Part shown: positions 23,420 through 33,581 of the stretch, piece after piece | How positions within the stretch are numbered: the stretch's first letter is position 1 | Layout of the letters: the number at the start of each line of letters is the position of its first letter | Origin: Dactylonectria macrodidyma | Lineage: Eukaryota; Ascomycota; Sordariomycetes; Hypocreales; Nectriaceae | Length of the DNA: 64,000 nt | Direction of reading: 5' to 3' | Assembly: GCA_020744425.1 (NCBI GenBank) | Contig: JAGMUV010000024.1 | Coordinates: 1,054,001 to 1,118,000, forward strand | Made by a program: the position numbers and the translations under genes | Notes under the pieces: generated by a model | The model's database searches: none | Seen by the model: only the letters and a program-made list of their open reading frames with translations | Told to the model about the DNA's origin: nothing

Positions 23420-24212
23420 ATGCATGTCGCCTCACCGTTCTATTTTTCAACGATCGACATCAAGCGAGAATTACTGGACCCGTCCATCGTCAGCACCACA
23501 TCCTTACTCACAGCGATTTGCGATCACGCCCCTTCAGTCAAAACTGTAATCCTCACCTCCTCCTTTGCTGCAATCCTGAACAGCTACAAGCCCAACACTG
23601 TTCCACAGCACACCTACACCAACTCATACTGGGGCCCGCTTACGATGGACAACGCCTTCCAAAATACATTGAACGGGTACTGGGCCAGTAAGCTCCTCGC
23701 CGAGCGCGCTGCCTGGGACTTTATGATACTCGGAAGCCCACTTTCTCCCTCACAACAATATGCCCAACGCTAGCATTTAGTCCTGTCATTTAACCTCTAT
23801 TATGTATAGATGAGATAGATATATCAAGTCAGCGCATCTATTAATTTCATCTTGGGGGCCTTCAAATCGCAGATCCCAGACACAGGCGTGTCTTTCTTCC
23901 TCTAGATCAACGTGCGAGATTTGGCTTTAGCGCACGTGAAATCCATAGAAGCCCAGCTTACCGCGCGAGAGAACAGAAGGTACCTTTTGACAGAGGGGTA
24001 CTTCACTAACTAAGACATCTGTAAGATTATTGAGAGGTGGTTCCCGGAGTATCAGGATGCACTGCCTAGCTCGGAGGGAGAGGGTGGTGGGTACCCGAAG
24101 GAGGACGTTTATGGGTTTGACAACAGTCAGGCGACGGAGGAGAGTTGGGATTGAGGTACAGGACGCTGGAGGAAAGTGTAGTTAATACTGTGAGATCGTT
24201 GAAGGATGGGCA
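23420..24212 (+). pseudogene. Extended short-chain dehydrogenase (ketoreductase/dihydroflavonol-reductase-like), 5'-truncated
   Basis: Pieces in order: HVASPFYFSTIDIKRELLDP (cofactor-domain strand 4), TVILTSSFAAIL (catalytic Ser strand), YWASKLLAERAAWDF (catalytic YxxxK), FSLTTICPTLAF in another frame, then NVRDLALAHVKSIEAQLTARE and YLLTEGYFT in the C-terminal lobe, and ESVVNTVRSLKDGQ at the end. This is the layout of NAD(P)H-dependent extended SDRs such as aldehyde/carbonyl reductases. The N-terminal GxxGxxG segment is missing. A frameshift near 23735, a TAA near 24012 and further indels make it inactive. Confidence 0.8.
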
Positions 24213-25956
24213 GCGAAAGGTGACCCCGCTGCCCAGGAATTGATTTGATGGCGCATTCCTTGGGTTGACTACTTAGCCCTAGTTTGATGATGGTGAAAAC
24301 AGCTCTAGCGGATCTTCTTAAGCTACACTCATATACTCCCCCAAGCTTATCTTATTAATCCACTGGATTTTAATGCCATTACCGTTAAAATGACAATCTT
24401 ACTTTCATCTTACCTTGTTCTTTCTAAAAGAACTGAGGCTTCATACTATGCAGAACCCCTCAAAATGGCTTAAGCTTGACATGGGACCAATGCCTCTCTC
24501 CTTTAGCTACGGGGTGTTGAATACCATTAGCCTTTTAATACTTACCGCAGCCTTCTAGCATTATATAGCCTTGAGACTTTATTCCATTACTGCTCGGGAC
24601 CCCTCAACCTAGCCTCCATCCCAGATTACGTATGGTGAGCTTGCCTTGAGAAGTGTCAGACTTGTCCGGAAGCTGCAAGGTCTGGGCGGGCCCACTGCTC
24701 ATTTTGCCGTGTCATTCTTGACTAAACTAGGGAGTACCCGTTGGCTTTGTGGGGCAAGACGCCTGCCACCCAATGCCAACGGGCATCATTCCCGACGAAG
24801 AAATAACTCACTGTCCTCCATTAGAGCGCGTCCGGGTCAAGCCACAGGCTTGTTTGATCCTCCTCCTCAACCGCATATGATGCTGATAGGGTAGTGTGCT
24901 GGCTGATTGGGATACTCTTTGCTTGGCCGTCATGGTGAGCTGCGGGCCGGACCTCTCAGTAGATTGATAGCTGGCCATCTGACACTCACTCGCAAAAGAT
25001 CCAAAAAAGATGGTTAAATTCTCCAGCCAAGTCTCCCAGTTGGCTTGTTTTGTATCCACAGGCTGGAGGATTATACGGGGTGTTCGGAATGATTTGGCCC
25101 GCTTCCTCCGCGTGCTCTCTGGCAAGCGGTACGCACCCCAGCATCCCTTCTCTCATCTTTGCTTGAATGGTCTTAGTGGTTATTTGCTTGATCTGTCTTG
25201 AAGCCCGTAATCAAATCAGAAATTAGCCGACGGCTGACTTTCTTTACGTCAAAAAGTTCCTCTCCGCCAAAGGCGCAAAGGAACGCCACCCATTGTATGG
25301 TGAGTGACCTGGTTAAATATCCATTCCCATTGACACGCCGCCTCGGCAAATGCCTTGGGTCTGCCGGGGGATAGTTACCTCGCGGCATGGAGTTTAAAGG
25401 TGTCAAACAGTGCTCCTAGATACCTGACACCTGATTGGGTATTGGGACGCAAGTTGGCGGCATCAAGATCAAGTGGATGATCCATTTCTAGAAATTTCAC
25501 GGCCAGATTTATTGATTTGTTGAACATAGCTCGTCGACCTGCCACCTGCAGTGATTATGCGCAAAACCCACTATTACGGAGAAGTTCAGAAACCCTCTGA
25601 ACGACATATCACGATATTGTACGCTAAGAGACAGTCGCTGAAACCTGGCTCTGGTTTCTCTTCTTAAAACAAGGAAGCACCGCAGGATTGTCAGATCCGT
25701 ATATTTCTAGCGTTCTCGGCTAAGTACCACTGATATTCTCGGAAGGATATCCAAGCAGTTTCATCCACCACCCGGTCCTAGCCTCCGTCGTCCACCAGCA
25801 AAAGTCTCGCAAAGCCGAAAGAGCCCTCTCCCCTGTCAATGTTGTCGCGGAGGGGTAGAATGGCGCTGAAGGAGCCCTCGCCCCTATAAAAATTGTCGTA
25901 AAGGGACAGAATCGCAGAAATCGCACGGTACGTAGAGTAGCTGGCCGCGCGCTCCC
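24213..25956. other. Gene-free stretch
   Basis: ORFs at 24808-25125 and 25173-25406 (minus) lack recognisable domains. A short inverted repeat lies at 24733-24792 and is listed separately. The right 200 bp is the 3' flank of the defensin-like gene. Confidence 0.4.
24733..24792. repeat. Inverted repeat around CCCGTTGGC, related to 14440
   Basis: TACCCGTTGGCTTTGTGGGG at the left is mirrored by CAATGCCAACGGG at the right within 60 bp. The left arm also matches a segment near 14440 (TACCCGTTGGCATTGTGGGG). Two dispersed copies plus inverted arms suggest a terminal repeat of a small DNA element. No transposase accompanies it. Confidence 0.45.
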
Positions 25957-26184
25957 TTAGGTCTTGCAGCAGCAGCGTTTCGCCAACCAGCCGCAGTCGG
26001 TCGTGGCCATGTGAGAGAACTTGTAGGGTTTGCAGTAGTCCTCGCACTTGCCGCTCCAGGCTCTGCCGCAGCTGCTTCGATTCCAGCACGCAGCACGGGC
26101 TTCGAGGGCCGGCTCCTGGACATCGGAGGGGGCGGCCATCACGCTAGCAAAGGTAGCGGCGAGGAAGAAGGCGCTGATCTTCAT
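25957..26184 (-). CDS. Secreted cysteine-rich defensin-like peptide (CS-alpha/beta type)
   Basis: The single exon encodes 75 residues. I chose the second in-frame ATG, which gives a clean signal peptide (MKISAFFLAATFASVMAAPS); the first ATG adds eight residues. A short acidic propeptide (DVQEPALEAR) precedes a mature region of about 45 residues with eight cysteines in the pattern C-x5-C-x7-C-x3-C-x12-C-x6-CCC. The CxxxC and the C-x-C within the terminal CCC fit the CS-alpha/beta scaffold of fungal and invertebrate defensins. Such peptides are exported antimicrobials or interaction factors. The mature part is rich in Lys, Arg, Trp and Tyr. The gene stands alone in decayed DNA, yet its reading frame is intact. 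It could instead belong to another small cysteine-rich effector family; disulfide pairing is not known. Confidence 0.75.
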   Translation of the reverse strand: MKISAFFLAATFASVMAAPSDVQEPALEARAACWNRSSCGRAWSGKCEDYCKPYKFSHMATTDCGWLAKRCCCKT

Positions 26185-28500
26185 CTTGGGTTTTGAAAGA
26201 GGAAGCAAGAATAGGCTTGTAAGTTGTTTATGTTGCGTGTCTTGTACGAGCTGTTAATTTCTTTACTACCTCTGGGACGGGTGGCCATATTTATACTTCC
26301 AGAGGCAATACATCCACATGCTCAACTTGGACGCTCTACAACGAGAGAAGTGCTTTGGGTTCGACATCTTGCGGTAAACCATGTGATTCTGCTTCGTCAC
26401 TTCCCGACTCATGCCCGTCTTACTGTCGTATCCGTCGTCGCCCATCGTCACTGTTGCACCGCTCAACTGAGCCGCGTATAGCCAGCGCGATGAGGTTGCC
26501 CTACAGGACATATGCAAATCTTCTCTCCTGCCTCAATAAGATGCTTACCCGAGGGGTACCTGCGTGAATTGTTCCGAGTGGCTGAGTTTAATGTAATGAA
26601 GCGAGGAACAACCAATCACCTTTGCTGCTCGGTGGAGCACTTGGCGCCTACTGTCACATGCTTCCGCAAGAGGCAATGTCTATGCAAATTTGATTCCAGA
26701 AAAAGGAATAGAAGTGTATGGTTGGTGGCGACGAGGACTCGGTGGGACTCAGCTCGATTCAGCTCCTAATTTCCAGGCTCGGCCGTCCAGTCCTACTCCC
26801 CGGGGTAAAGGTAAGAGAACCCACCAAGGCACTTGTTACCCACTAGCCCCGCCAAATGCAGCACAACAGAAGTAAGGGCTGCGAGCACTGCGGATCGTGG
26901 GCTCTACCTAGTACATACACACGCACTATTACGCCCGAGGCAAACCGGTGGGCTCTTTTCTGATGATACAGTCTCGCTTCCCATGTTTCTGACGTAATTT
27001 GCCGAGGCTTATATTGAGAAAGTCCTCCCTCTGCCAAGTCTCGTGCTGTTCGTAGCAAAGTATTTTGGAGCTCGCTTCCCTACGTATTCAGAACCCCATT
27101 TGTGGCAGCAGAAGCCCCTCTTACTGGTTACGAGAGGGAAGCTAGGTAAGTAGGGTTAGAATTTGTCCTTTCACGAGGAGCTAGCTACTAAAGTAGTAGG
27201 TCCTAAAATAACGGCGGAAGGAGTAACTATAAGAGGTAAGACGCGGGAGCGTCGGAAGGGGTTTCCGAGGTGACTCGTCTAGAGATGAAGACTAACCTTA
27301 AAACGAGTTCCTTTGATCTAGGAGTACTAGGAGACGGGGTTCATAAGACGACGAAGCGTAATCATGGCGCGACAGCGACTAGAGGGATAAACCTTAAGGG
27401 AAAGCGTGATAGTAAAGAACTACGTTTTTTTTGTAAGTGAAGAGCTTAAATACCACCATGGCGATACTTAATTTCAATGAAAAAAACAAAGCCTGAATTG
27501 TGGCCGGGGATGCTGTAGCTATTCTGTCGCGTGATGTTCTGCTAACGTCCCCATTGTGGTGGAGGTGCTGGCAAAAAAGAAGAAAGCAATCACTTACGTA
27601 TGACGACTTTTTGCGATTTGGGTGCTAACATTACGGCAGTGGAGCTGGTACATTGTAGTCGGAAAAGCAGCGACAGATGGGTCACGGAGACGCCTGGACA
27701 GGACTCGGTGCGGGGCGAGATTCGCGATAGGAACAGGCCGATTGAACACTCAGGATGCATCACAAGAACTGAGTGTCATCTTACTACTTCACGACCCGTT
27801 AAGACAAGCTTCTGAGAGAAGCGCTCTCTAGGAAAAGCCTCAGCACTAACCCCACGGGGTTGTTTCGTCGATCGTCGACTTGCGGCGGCAGTTCGTGTGG
27901 GTCTTTGCTATTATTAATCTAATAAGCCCGTCTGACTGTAAATATGGCTGTATAGACATACAGAAGAGTCTTGAGGGATTAATACTGTCACCTTCCTATC
28001 TAGGCGCCATTCTTTTCAATGACAAAATGGGTAGAGACGAGTACTAGTAGCTCTGGATGCCGGCTAATGGGCCCGGAATACGAGTGTGACGCTAAAAGAG
28101 GAGTGATGTCCGGCCGGCGTCATATGTGTCATGTCTATCAGAAGCTCAATTCACTTCTTTGTAGGGTAGACAAGTGATTAAGCTCTTGCCAGGCGTAGAG
28201 CCCTACTTGTGGTCGGTGATCATTACATCGGCCTGTTGTCTCAACCTCCACATCTCCTCCTTCATCCGGTCATAAGCATCATACCGAAGCAGCTTCCTCT
28301 ATGGTAGTCCGGGAAGGGAATTATGCCGTCTTACGTCGTGTCACTTCTAAGACTGGAGTCAGGAGGGTTCTAAACTTCTATATAAGAAATGATAAACCTG
28401 CATCCACTCCTCTCGAGTCCCATGAAGCAAGACTGCAGACCATCACACTATATCTCAAAGTAATAGCAAAGCAACCAAGGTTCCACTTCCGTCCGCCAAC
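26185..28500. other. Gene-free stretch between the two secreted-protein genes
   Basis: It contains the upstream regions of both small secreted-protein genes and otherwise short spurious ORFs. TATAAATATGG-like sequence (minus) near 26285-26295 is placed plausibly for the defensin-like promoter, about 105 bp upstream of its start. About 27130-27420 is purine-rich without coding structure. No repeats recognised. Confidence 0.4.
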
Positions 28501-29014
28501 ATGAAGTTCACTTCCCTCCTCGTTGCCTCCGCCCTCCCCGTCGGCCTCATGGCTGCTCCAGTCGACGGTGGCGGTGACATATCTATGGAGGGTGCTGAAC
28601 CTGCTCCTGGCACTACCGCGGCTCGCGACGTTGGCGACGAAATCTTCAAGCGGTCCACCCGGACTTGCACCATCGTTGGTGGTTCTGCAACTGTGAGATG
28701 TCGCTCGGGGCCAGGCACTCAGTACGGAGTCTCGGACACAGTGTACAGGGGAAATGACTACATTTTCACTTGTGTGAAGACTGGAGAATGCATCATCATC
28801 GGTGGAGATCAAAACTGGTACGTCTCGCGATGTTCCATGATGAGAGATGCTCTTGCTAAATTGTTCGAAGCGGTTGGCACAAAACTGGTGGCTGCTACGT
28901 AAACGGCCACTACACCGATAACAGATGCACTCTCGGTATGCTGTCCCCTTAATTCCGCTTGCTGGATTCGCTTAAGCTAATACATTGACCGTAGCGAGCC
29001 TCGGCAGCTGCTGA
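28501..29014 (+). CDS. Secreted SH3b-like domain protein with kexin site
   Basis: Three exons (28501-28817, 28871-28935, 28995-29014) give 133 residues. Intron 1 (53 bp, GTACGT...TTGCTAAAT...GAAG) and intron 2 (59 bp, with AGCTAAT branch) restore a continuous frame that the unspliced ORF lacks. Residues 1-19 are a signal peptide (MKFTSLLVASALPVGLMAA). Residues 20-51 are a propeptide ending in FKR, a kexin-type site. The mature part starts at about residue 52 and shows VRCRSGPGTQYG, the bacterial SH3 (SH3b) entry motif. It continues with a cysteine-rich strand series ending in GGCYVNGHYTDNRCTL and LGSC. SH3b domains bind cell-wall peptides or glycans. The role in this fungus is unknown; it could be an effector or bacterial-wall binding protein. 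Confidence 0.82.
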
Positions 29015-29934
29015 GTCGTGCAAACAGCTGGAATACGGGTTCCTCTCTTTGGCTTTTAGCCGTGAGAAGGTTGCTTCTCAGAGATGTCGACGCCACGGTC
29101 AGAAGGCGCCCACTTACCGTTGGTCAGGACGAAACATAGGCTAAAGCTATTGATTGTGAAGCCGCTGAAATTTGCAAGAATCCTTCAGATAAGATGCCAA
29201 AAGCAACTTGTAAATGGTGTCTTTGCAGCATGTTTAGGTACCAGATTATTGAGGGGGTCGTGTTGGCTCAATTTGCCAGAAAGTCATCCCAGTGTGCCTT
29301 CTTCTGCCTCCGGATCGCATCATGATACTCTTTGGTGGCTTATTTAGCAGGATTGTGCAAGGCCACTCCGTCTCAGAACCCTGAGGTGGCTGGAGCAAAA
29401 TCGAAAATTTCAGCATGCATGGCTGTTCGTATTTTATTAGCCAGGGAAATTATCCGTCCCCCGAGATCCGAAGACAAGGGTGATAAGAAGTAATTGCCGG
29501 GCTCCGAAAGCCTCGGCAAATTGGCCAATCCTGGCCGCAACAGGAAACCCCCCCACCTCCCAAGCACATGGGTTTGTGGTCTTTTCGGGTTTCGAAGATG
29601 GGGGTTTCAACATCCTACTCTCATGGGCAAACTCTACTTCCCAGTCACGGCCCAGTTGTCCATGGTTAGGCTCTGCTGGTGCTGTGCCGCTTGCTAGGAC
29701 ATGGACAACCGTGGGGCACTGCATGTAGTGCCACATCCTGGTTAGTGGCTCTTGAAAGTTGCTTTATTTGACCCTCGCATCCTCATCAATCCCGTGCGCT
29801 ATCGGTGTCATTTGGTCTCGCGGCTTGCGAATCTTCCTTTGTATTCCGTCTTCTTCTCTTTCTAGGATGTTAACCTGATCCCTATAAGCCCTCTCGTAAC
29901 CTCTTATTATCTGGGTGGACATTACAATCTGCGA
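29015..29934. other. Intergenic, nothing recognised
   Basis: Short ORFs on both strands overlap each other in about 29373-29736 and have no domain. The upstream exons of the P450 tail that follows are missing from this interval. Confidence 0.4.
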
Positions 29935-30135
29935 CAGTTCGGCCAGGATGCAAGGACATGCCTAGGCAAGAACATCAGTCTAATGGAGATTTCCAAGCTG
30001 ATCCCGTATCTGGTGCAAAATTATGATTTTGAACTGACAGATCCAAATGGTGAGCTTGAGTGTGAATATGTCTCTTTCGTCAAGCTGAAGAACTTTATGG
30101 TAACGGTCATCCAGAGGGAAGTTGATGCTACCTAG
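29935..30135 (+). pseudogene. Cytochrome P450 C-terminal fragment
   Basis: A 66-codon frame reads QFGQDARTCLGKNISLMEIS (heme-binding loop with its cysteine and the following L-helix), then KLIPYLVQNYDFEL, and ends in a proper stop. In functional P450s the loop is FGxGxRxCxG; here the second glycine is replaced by Asp. No upstream I-helix or ExxR region exists, so it is an isolated 3' end. It resembles the pisatin-demethylase-like fungal P450 group but is distinct from the intact gene at 39426. Confidence 0.8.
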
Positions 30136-30337
30136 CTGTAATAATAAAGGGCAGCGAACGGGCCTCGTTAATTATAGCTATAATTGGGAGAAATCCATTA
30201 TTTCATACAAACCCTCTATGAATCTACTGAATAAAATAACGCGATAGCAGTGTCCTGGTTATAACTCCTCAATTAGTTAGGTATCCTTATATTAAGAGAG
30301 AGAAAATAACGATTTCATTTATTTCTAAGTATGCTAT
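30136..30337. other. AT-rich flank of the LTR-like repeat
   Basis: Low-complexity A/T-rich sequence without ORFs, probably mutated by RIP together with the neighbouring repeat. Confidence 0.4.
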
Positions 30338-30753
30338 TGTGACGGTCGGGCTTACACTAGGGCTCTAGGGTAGGTCCAAGGCGTAAAGTGTTTATAATCT
30401 AGTGAATCAGGACGTCGTAGTAAGCAATGTAGGTTACGGTCTGGTAATAGTAGAATAGCATATTCAATATAACTAAGTATGTTCATAGCTATCACGCTAT
30501 CCTTCTATAAAAGTGCTAAACGAATGTGTGTATATAGTTGAGGGGATCATGGAGATCACGGTGGTGGTCTAAGTGATCCTGTGTTCCTGGACCGTAAGGA
30601 TCACGGTAGTGATCCAATGATCCAACGCTTATTAGTCCTTAGTCGTGGATTGTGAGGATCACGGTGGTGATCTGAGTGATCCATGGTTGATTGGTAGGAA
30701 AGGAAGTGGGGCGTTGCGGTTCTGCCGTCCTTGACCTGTCCTAGGCCGTAACA
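30338..30753 (-). repeat. LTR-like repeat (reverse orientation), 416 bp
   Basis: On the minus strand it starts TGTTACGGCC and ends CCGACCGTCACA, with TG...CA ends and short inverted termini. Immediately upstream on the same strand is AGAGGGGGCTAGA, which looks like a polypurine tract before a 3' LTR; the internal part would lie to the right (30754 onward). Three GATCACGGTRGTGRTC-type palindromic motifs occur near 30554, 30599 and 30656. Related copies are at 49990-50087 and 35835. No gag or pol remains are recognisable to the right. Confidence 0.65.
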
Positions 30754-30793
30754 TCTAGCCCCCTCTAAGTGTGTGCTGCCATGGACCATAACC
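30754..30793 (-). repeat. Polypurine-tract-adjacent segment, copy 1
   Basis: This 40-bp segment (TCTAGCCCCC... through CCATGGACCATAACC) recurs with few changes at 36971-37010. On the minus strand it would be the last internal bases of a retroelement before its 3' LTR. Confidence 0.6.
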
Positions 30794-31020
30794 TTAATAA
30801 ACTAGCGTATGTTTTTTATATATTTATAACTACTTCTATACCTCGAATTACTCTCCACCTTTCTTAAAGAATGGGCCACGTTTTGCTCCTCTTAATACCT
30901 CAATACTGGTCAGTATAGATAGATATGTAGATTATATATCACCTGGGATCATCCCTAGAATGGTAGAATTTATTTCTATAAATTGAACGTATAGGCACTT
31001 GACGCTCTAAGACCAACTTG

Positions 31021-31500
31021 CAGGTAGGTATCGGGGCTACCCTAAAGAAGCTCGCGACAGAAACAGAGACAACGGCGGAGCAGTTTTTCGTCGCGACAAA
31101 TCCAGCCTTGACGATGAAGGCCGCTATTACCGCTTTAACATTGTCCGTAGTCTCGAGCATGTTGGTTTGGAAGAGTCGAGGAAGTCGCGCGAGATTGTAG
31201 CGGCAACTGACTGGTATGTCGCGTCGCAGGACGTATTTAGACAGATGAAGGCATATGCAAACGGTCTTGTGAGAAAGCAATGTTAGTTAATCCTAGTCTC
31301 TGCACGTTCCTATATTACGTTCCTACCTCCCATCGTAGCGTCGCTAATCCATCGTCGCAAGACTTCGGCTCCTATAAAACACCCTTTAGCCTGGACAGTG
31401 TCCCCGTGTCGAGTAACTTCGTCAAAAGGCCGTCTGACACCGCTGATCTGGAGAGATACCTCCTCCCCCGGCGCGGCCGCATCCAACAGAAAGCCAAAGC
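31021..31500 (+). pseudogene. Patatin/NB-ARC NLR fragment (junction region)
   Basis: One frame reads EGRYYRFNIVRSLEHVGLEE followed by IVAATDWYVASQDVFRQMKA, the conserved C-terminal end of the patatin-like phospholipase domain in fungal NLRs. It stops at 31281. In another frame, downstream, FSLDSVPVSSNFVKRPSD and LERYLLP match the linker that precedes the P-loop in patatin-NB-ARC proteins. The lipase catalytic dyad and the NTPase are both absent. It is therefore an internal slice of an NLR with at least one frameshift, in a region with two other NLR-type relics. Confidence 0.72.
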
Positions 31501-32540
31501 TTACCTGCCCATCAAAACGGAGCCACTCGAAGCAGAAACTGACCCTCTGCCCAGCCCCACTCAATTCCCTCTCCTCATACATAGAGCGCAATATCCCAAT
31601 TACATCAGTAATAAGCAACTCTCTCATAAAGAGCGCGCCTTTTACGTATTACCATCTCACTATCATAAACGACCACTTTATTAACCACTATTTCATCGCG
31701 CGGAAGCAAGCTAAGCAATATAATAAAATAATTCGGTATAAGCATCCTAAGTCCAAAGACCTCAAATTGCAACACGTAGACCACTTCTGGAGCTATATTT
31801 AGAAGATCTATAATATTATGCTATAGTTATCAGAGTAAGTAAAGCAGAGGCAATAGGATAAGGTAAGACGCTAACAAATAGTCAGGGGAAAGTGCCAACA
31901 GTAGGATAGAACGCAGCCTTAGGGGTAAGAAAAGGCTTATAAAATAGAACATATCGAGAAGTCGCGCAAGAGCCACAGTACATTTTACTCTGCTATGACC
32001 GTTATCGCATGAAGACTACATACACTTTGTCGCGAGATTCGCATGCCACTGCCTATTGTTGACCAAATGAATTAAATGCTAACCCAAGGAGGGCTGAGCA
32101 TTGTGGTGAAAAGATCCGGTATGAGCATCCTAATGTCAAGACCTCAAACAAGAGCCATTTACCATTACACCACAGATCGCATGCAGTCCGATGTGCAAGA
32201 TGCCGGCCCCCGGAAACGCAAAGACCCCCCTCCACATACCTACCCCCGCTCGACATCCGACCGCCAGATCACGGTCGTAGTCTATTGCTATCCGGAAACA
32301 CTAAGCACATCAAGTATACCCTAAACGCCGCCTGAGCTGGTTCGGACATTCGATAACCGCATCACAATCTGATGGGACGGTGCCAAGAGTTACACCTGTG
32401 CTATCTTATGCCTTTCAGGGCGCAACAAATACAATTACCTAGTAGATCAGTCGGTTGATCAGACTTGTCAGAAAACTCCCGAACACTAAATCTGAGTGAA
32501 AGAATCTCCACAACAAAAAGGTCCATACCTACCCGCTGCC
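31501..32540. other. Gene-free stretch
   Basis: No domain or repeat recognised. It is AT-rich around 31680-31860. Short ORFs have no support. Confidence 0.4.
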
Positions 32541-33581
32541 CTATCCTTCAGCATGATACGCCATATACACGTGCAACGCCCCTTCGATACTCTGGACCAG
32601 CCCAAAGAAGACGGTGAACCCAACCGCAACCCACAGAGCATACCACTGCATGCCCTCCCTCCGGTCATTCCACCACTAGCGCAGGTTCCCAGGCTTCGCT
32701 TGGTCGAATACTTGCTTCAGCCGCACAAGTCTATCATGCCAGTAATTATAGTCATTGATGTTTGTCATAACCAACGGCCCGCACGTCAGAACGGCCAGGT
32801 CCGCGTCCTTTATCACGGGCTTGAAGTGCTTATAATACTAAGCCTTGCTCCTTTTATACTACTTATTCTATAGGAAGAGCAGTGCAAGCATCTGCAAAGT
32901 TTCGTTAATAAAGCCGTCTGGAAATATCTTCTGCTCTTAGTTATTAAGGAAGGAGGCATAGTAGAAGATCATAACGGTTATCTCGCCCTCAATATCAACG
33001 ACTTCTAAGTAGTCAAGGAGGTTGTTGGTGAGCTCGACTTTAAGACCGCCGATAACGTCAAGGTTACGAGTGTTAAAGTCTTTATCGAGCTGGATTCCAT
33101 CGTGCCGATCTGATCTTTGCACGGGGAAGATGCTTGCAGTGAAGTCGCGGATACTACCCTCATCCCACGACCTATAAGCTCTTCCCGTCCACATTCTGTT
33201 CCGCACTAGTTTCCCCACGTCAACCATCAGGAGCAGTCGTGCAGCAAGATCAACTGCCCCGTTGAAGATGTCAACGTTATCTAGCCGCGCATCTGGCGCT
33301 GTTACTGTGTATCTATTCCGGAGGCTTTGAACGACCTGCTCTCTCGTCAAGTCTTAATGCATCTCCTGGCCTAGCTGAATTATATCTCCGTGTCTTGAAA
33401 CTGGGAGATTCGCCCCAAGCGTGTGGTAGAAAGCTTTGCATTGTTCAGCATAGTACTCAGAGTATGGCTGGAGACTGTGTGGAGTGTAGCCTGCTGTCGG
33501 GCTTGCCGCCCAGAAGACATTTGCAAGATGGACCAGGGTAGCTGAGGGAATAGGTGAGTAAATATGGTCTAGTTGCGCCAT
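32541..33581 (-). pseudogene. Full-length fungal membrane-tail protein killed by six nonsense mutations
   Basis: From MAQLDHIYSPIP to the terminal stop, 346 codons stay in one frame without any indel. Six internal stops interrupt it, all TAA or TAG (codons starting at 33356, 32939, 32870, 32861, 32840 and 32678). Each can arise from Gln or Trp codons by C:G to T:A change. The family is a common uncharacterised Fusarium-type protein: an N-terminal helical domain (LTREQVVQSLRNRY), a middle domain (NLDVIGGLKVELTNNLLDYL), and a single C-terminal transmembrane helix after WWNDRREGMQWYALWVAVGF followed by TVFFGLVQSIEGAL. The function of the family is unknown. The pattern of stops without frameshifts is the signature expected of RIP. 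Confidence 0.85.

Noticed and set aside
28378..28812. 144-codon minus-strand ORF over the SH3b-like gene
   Set aside because: The plus strand has a signal peptide, kexin site and SH3b motifs. The minus frame has no features.
31280..31684. 134-codon ORF as an independent gene
   Set aside because: Its middle matches the NLR linker before a P-loop, and the start ATG is only where the patatin frame breaks. It is part of the pseudogene.
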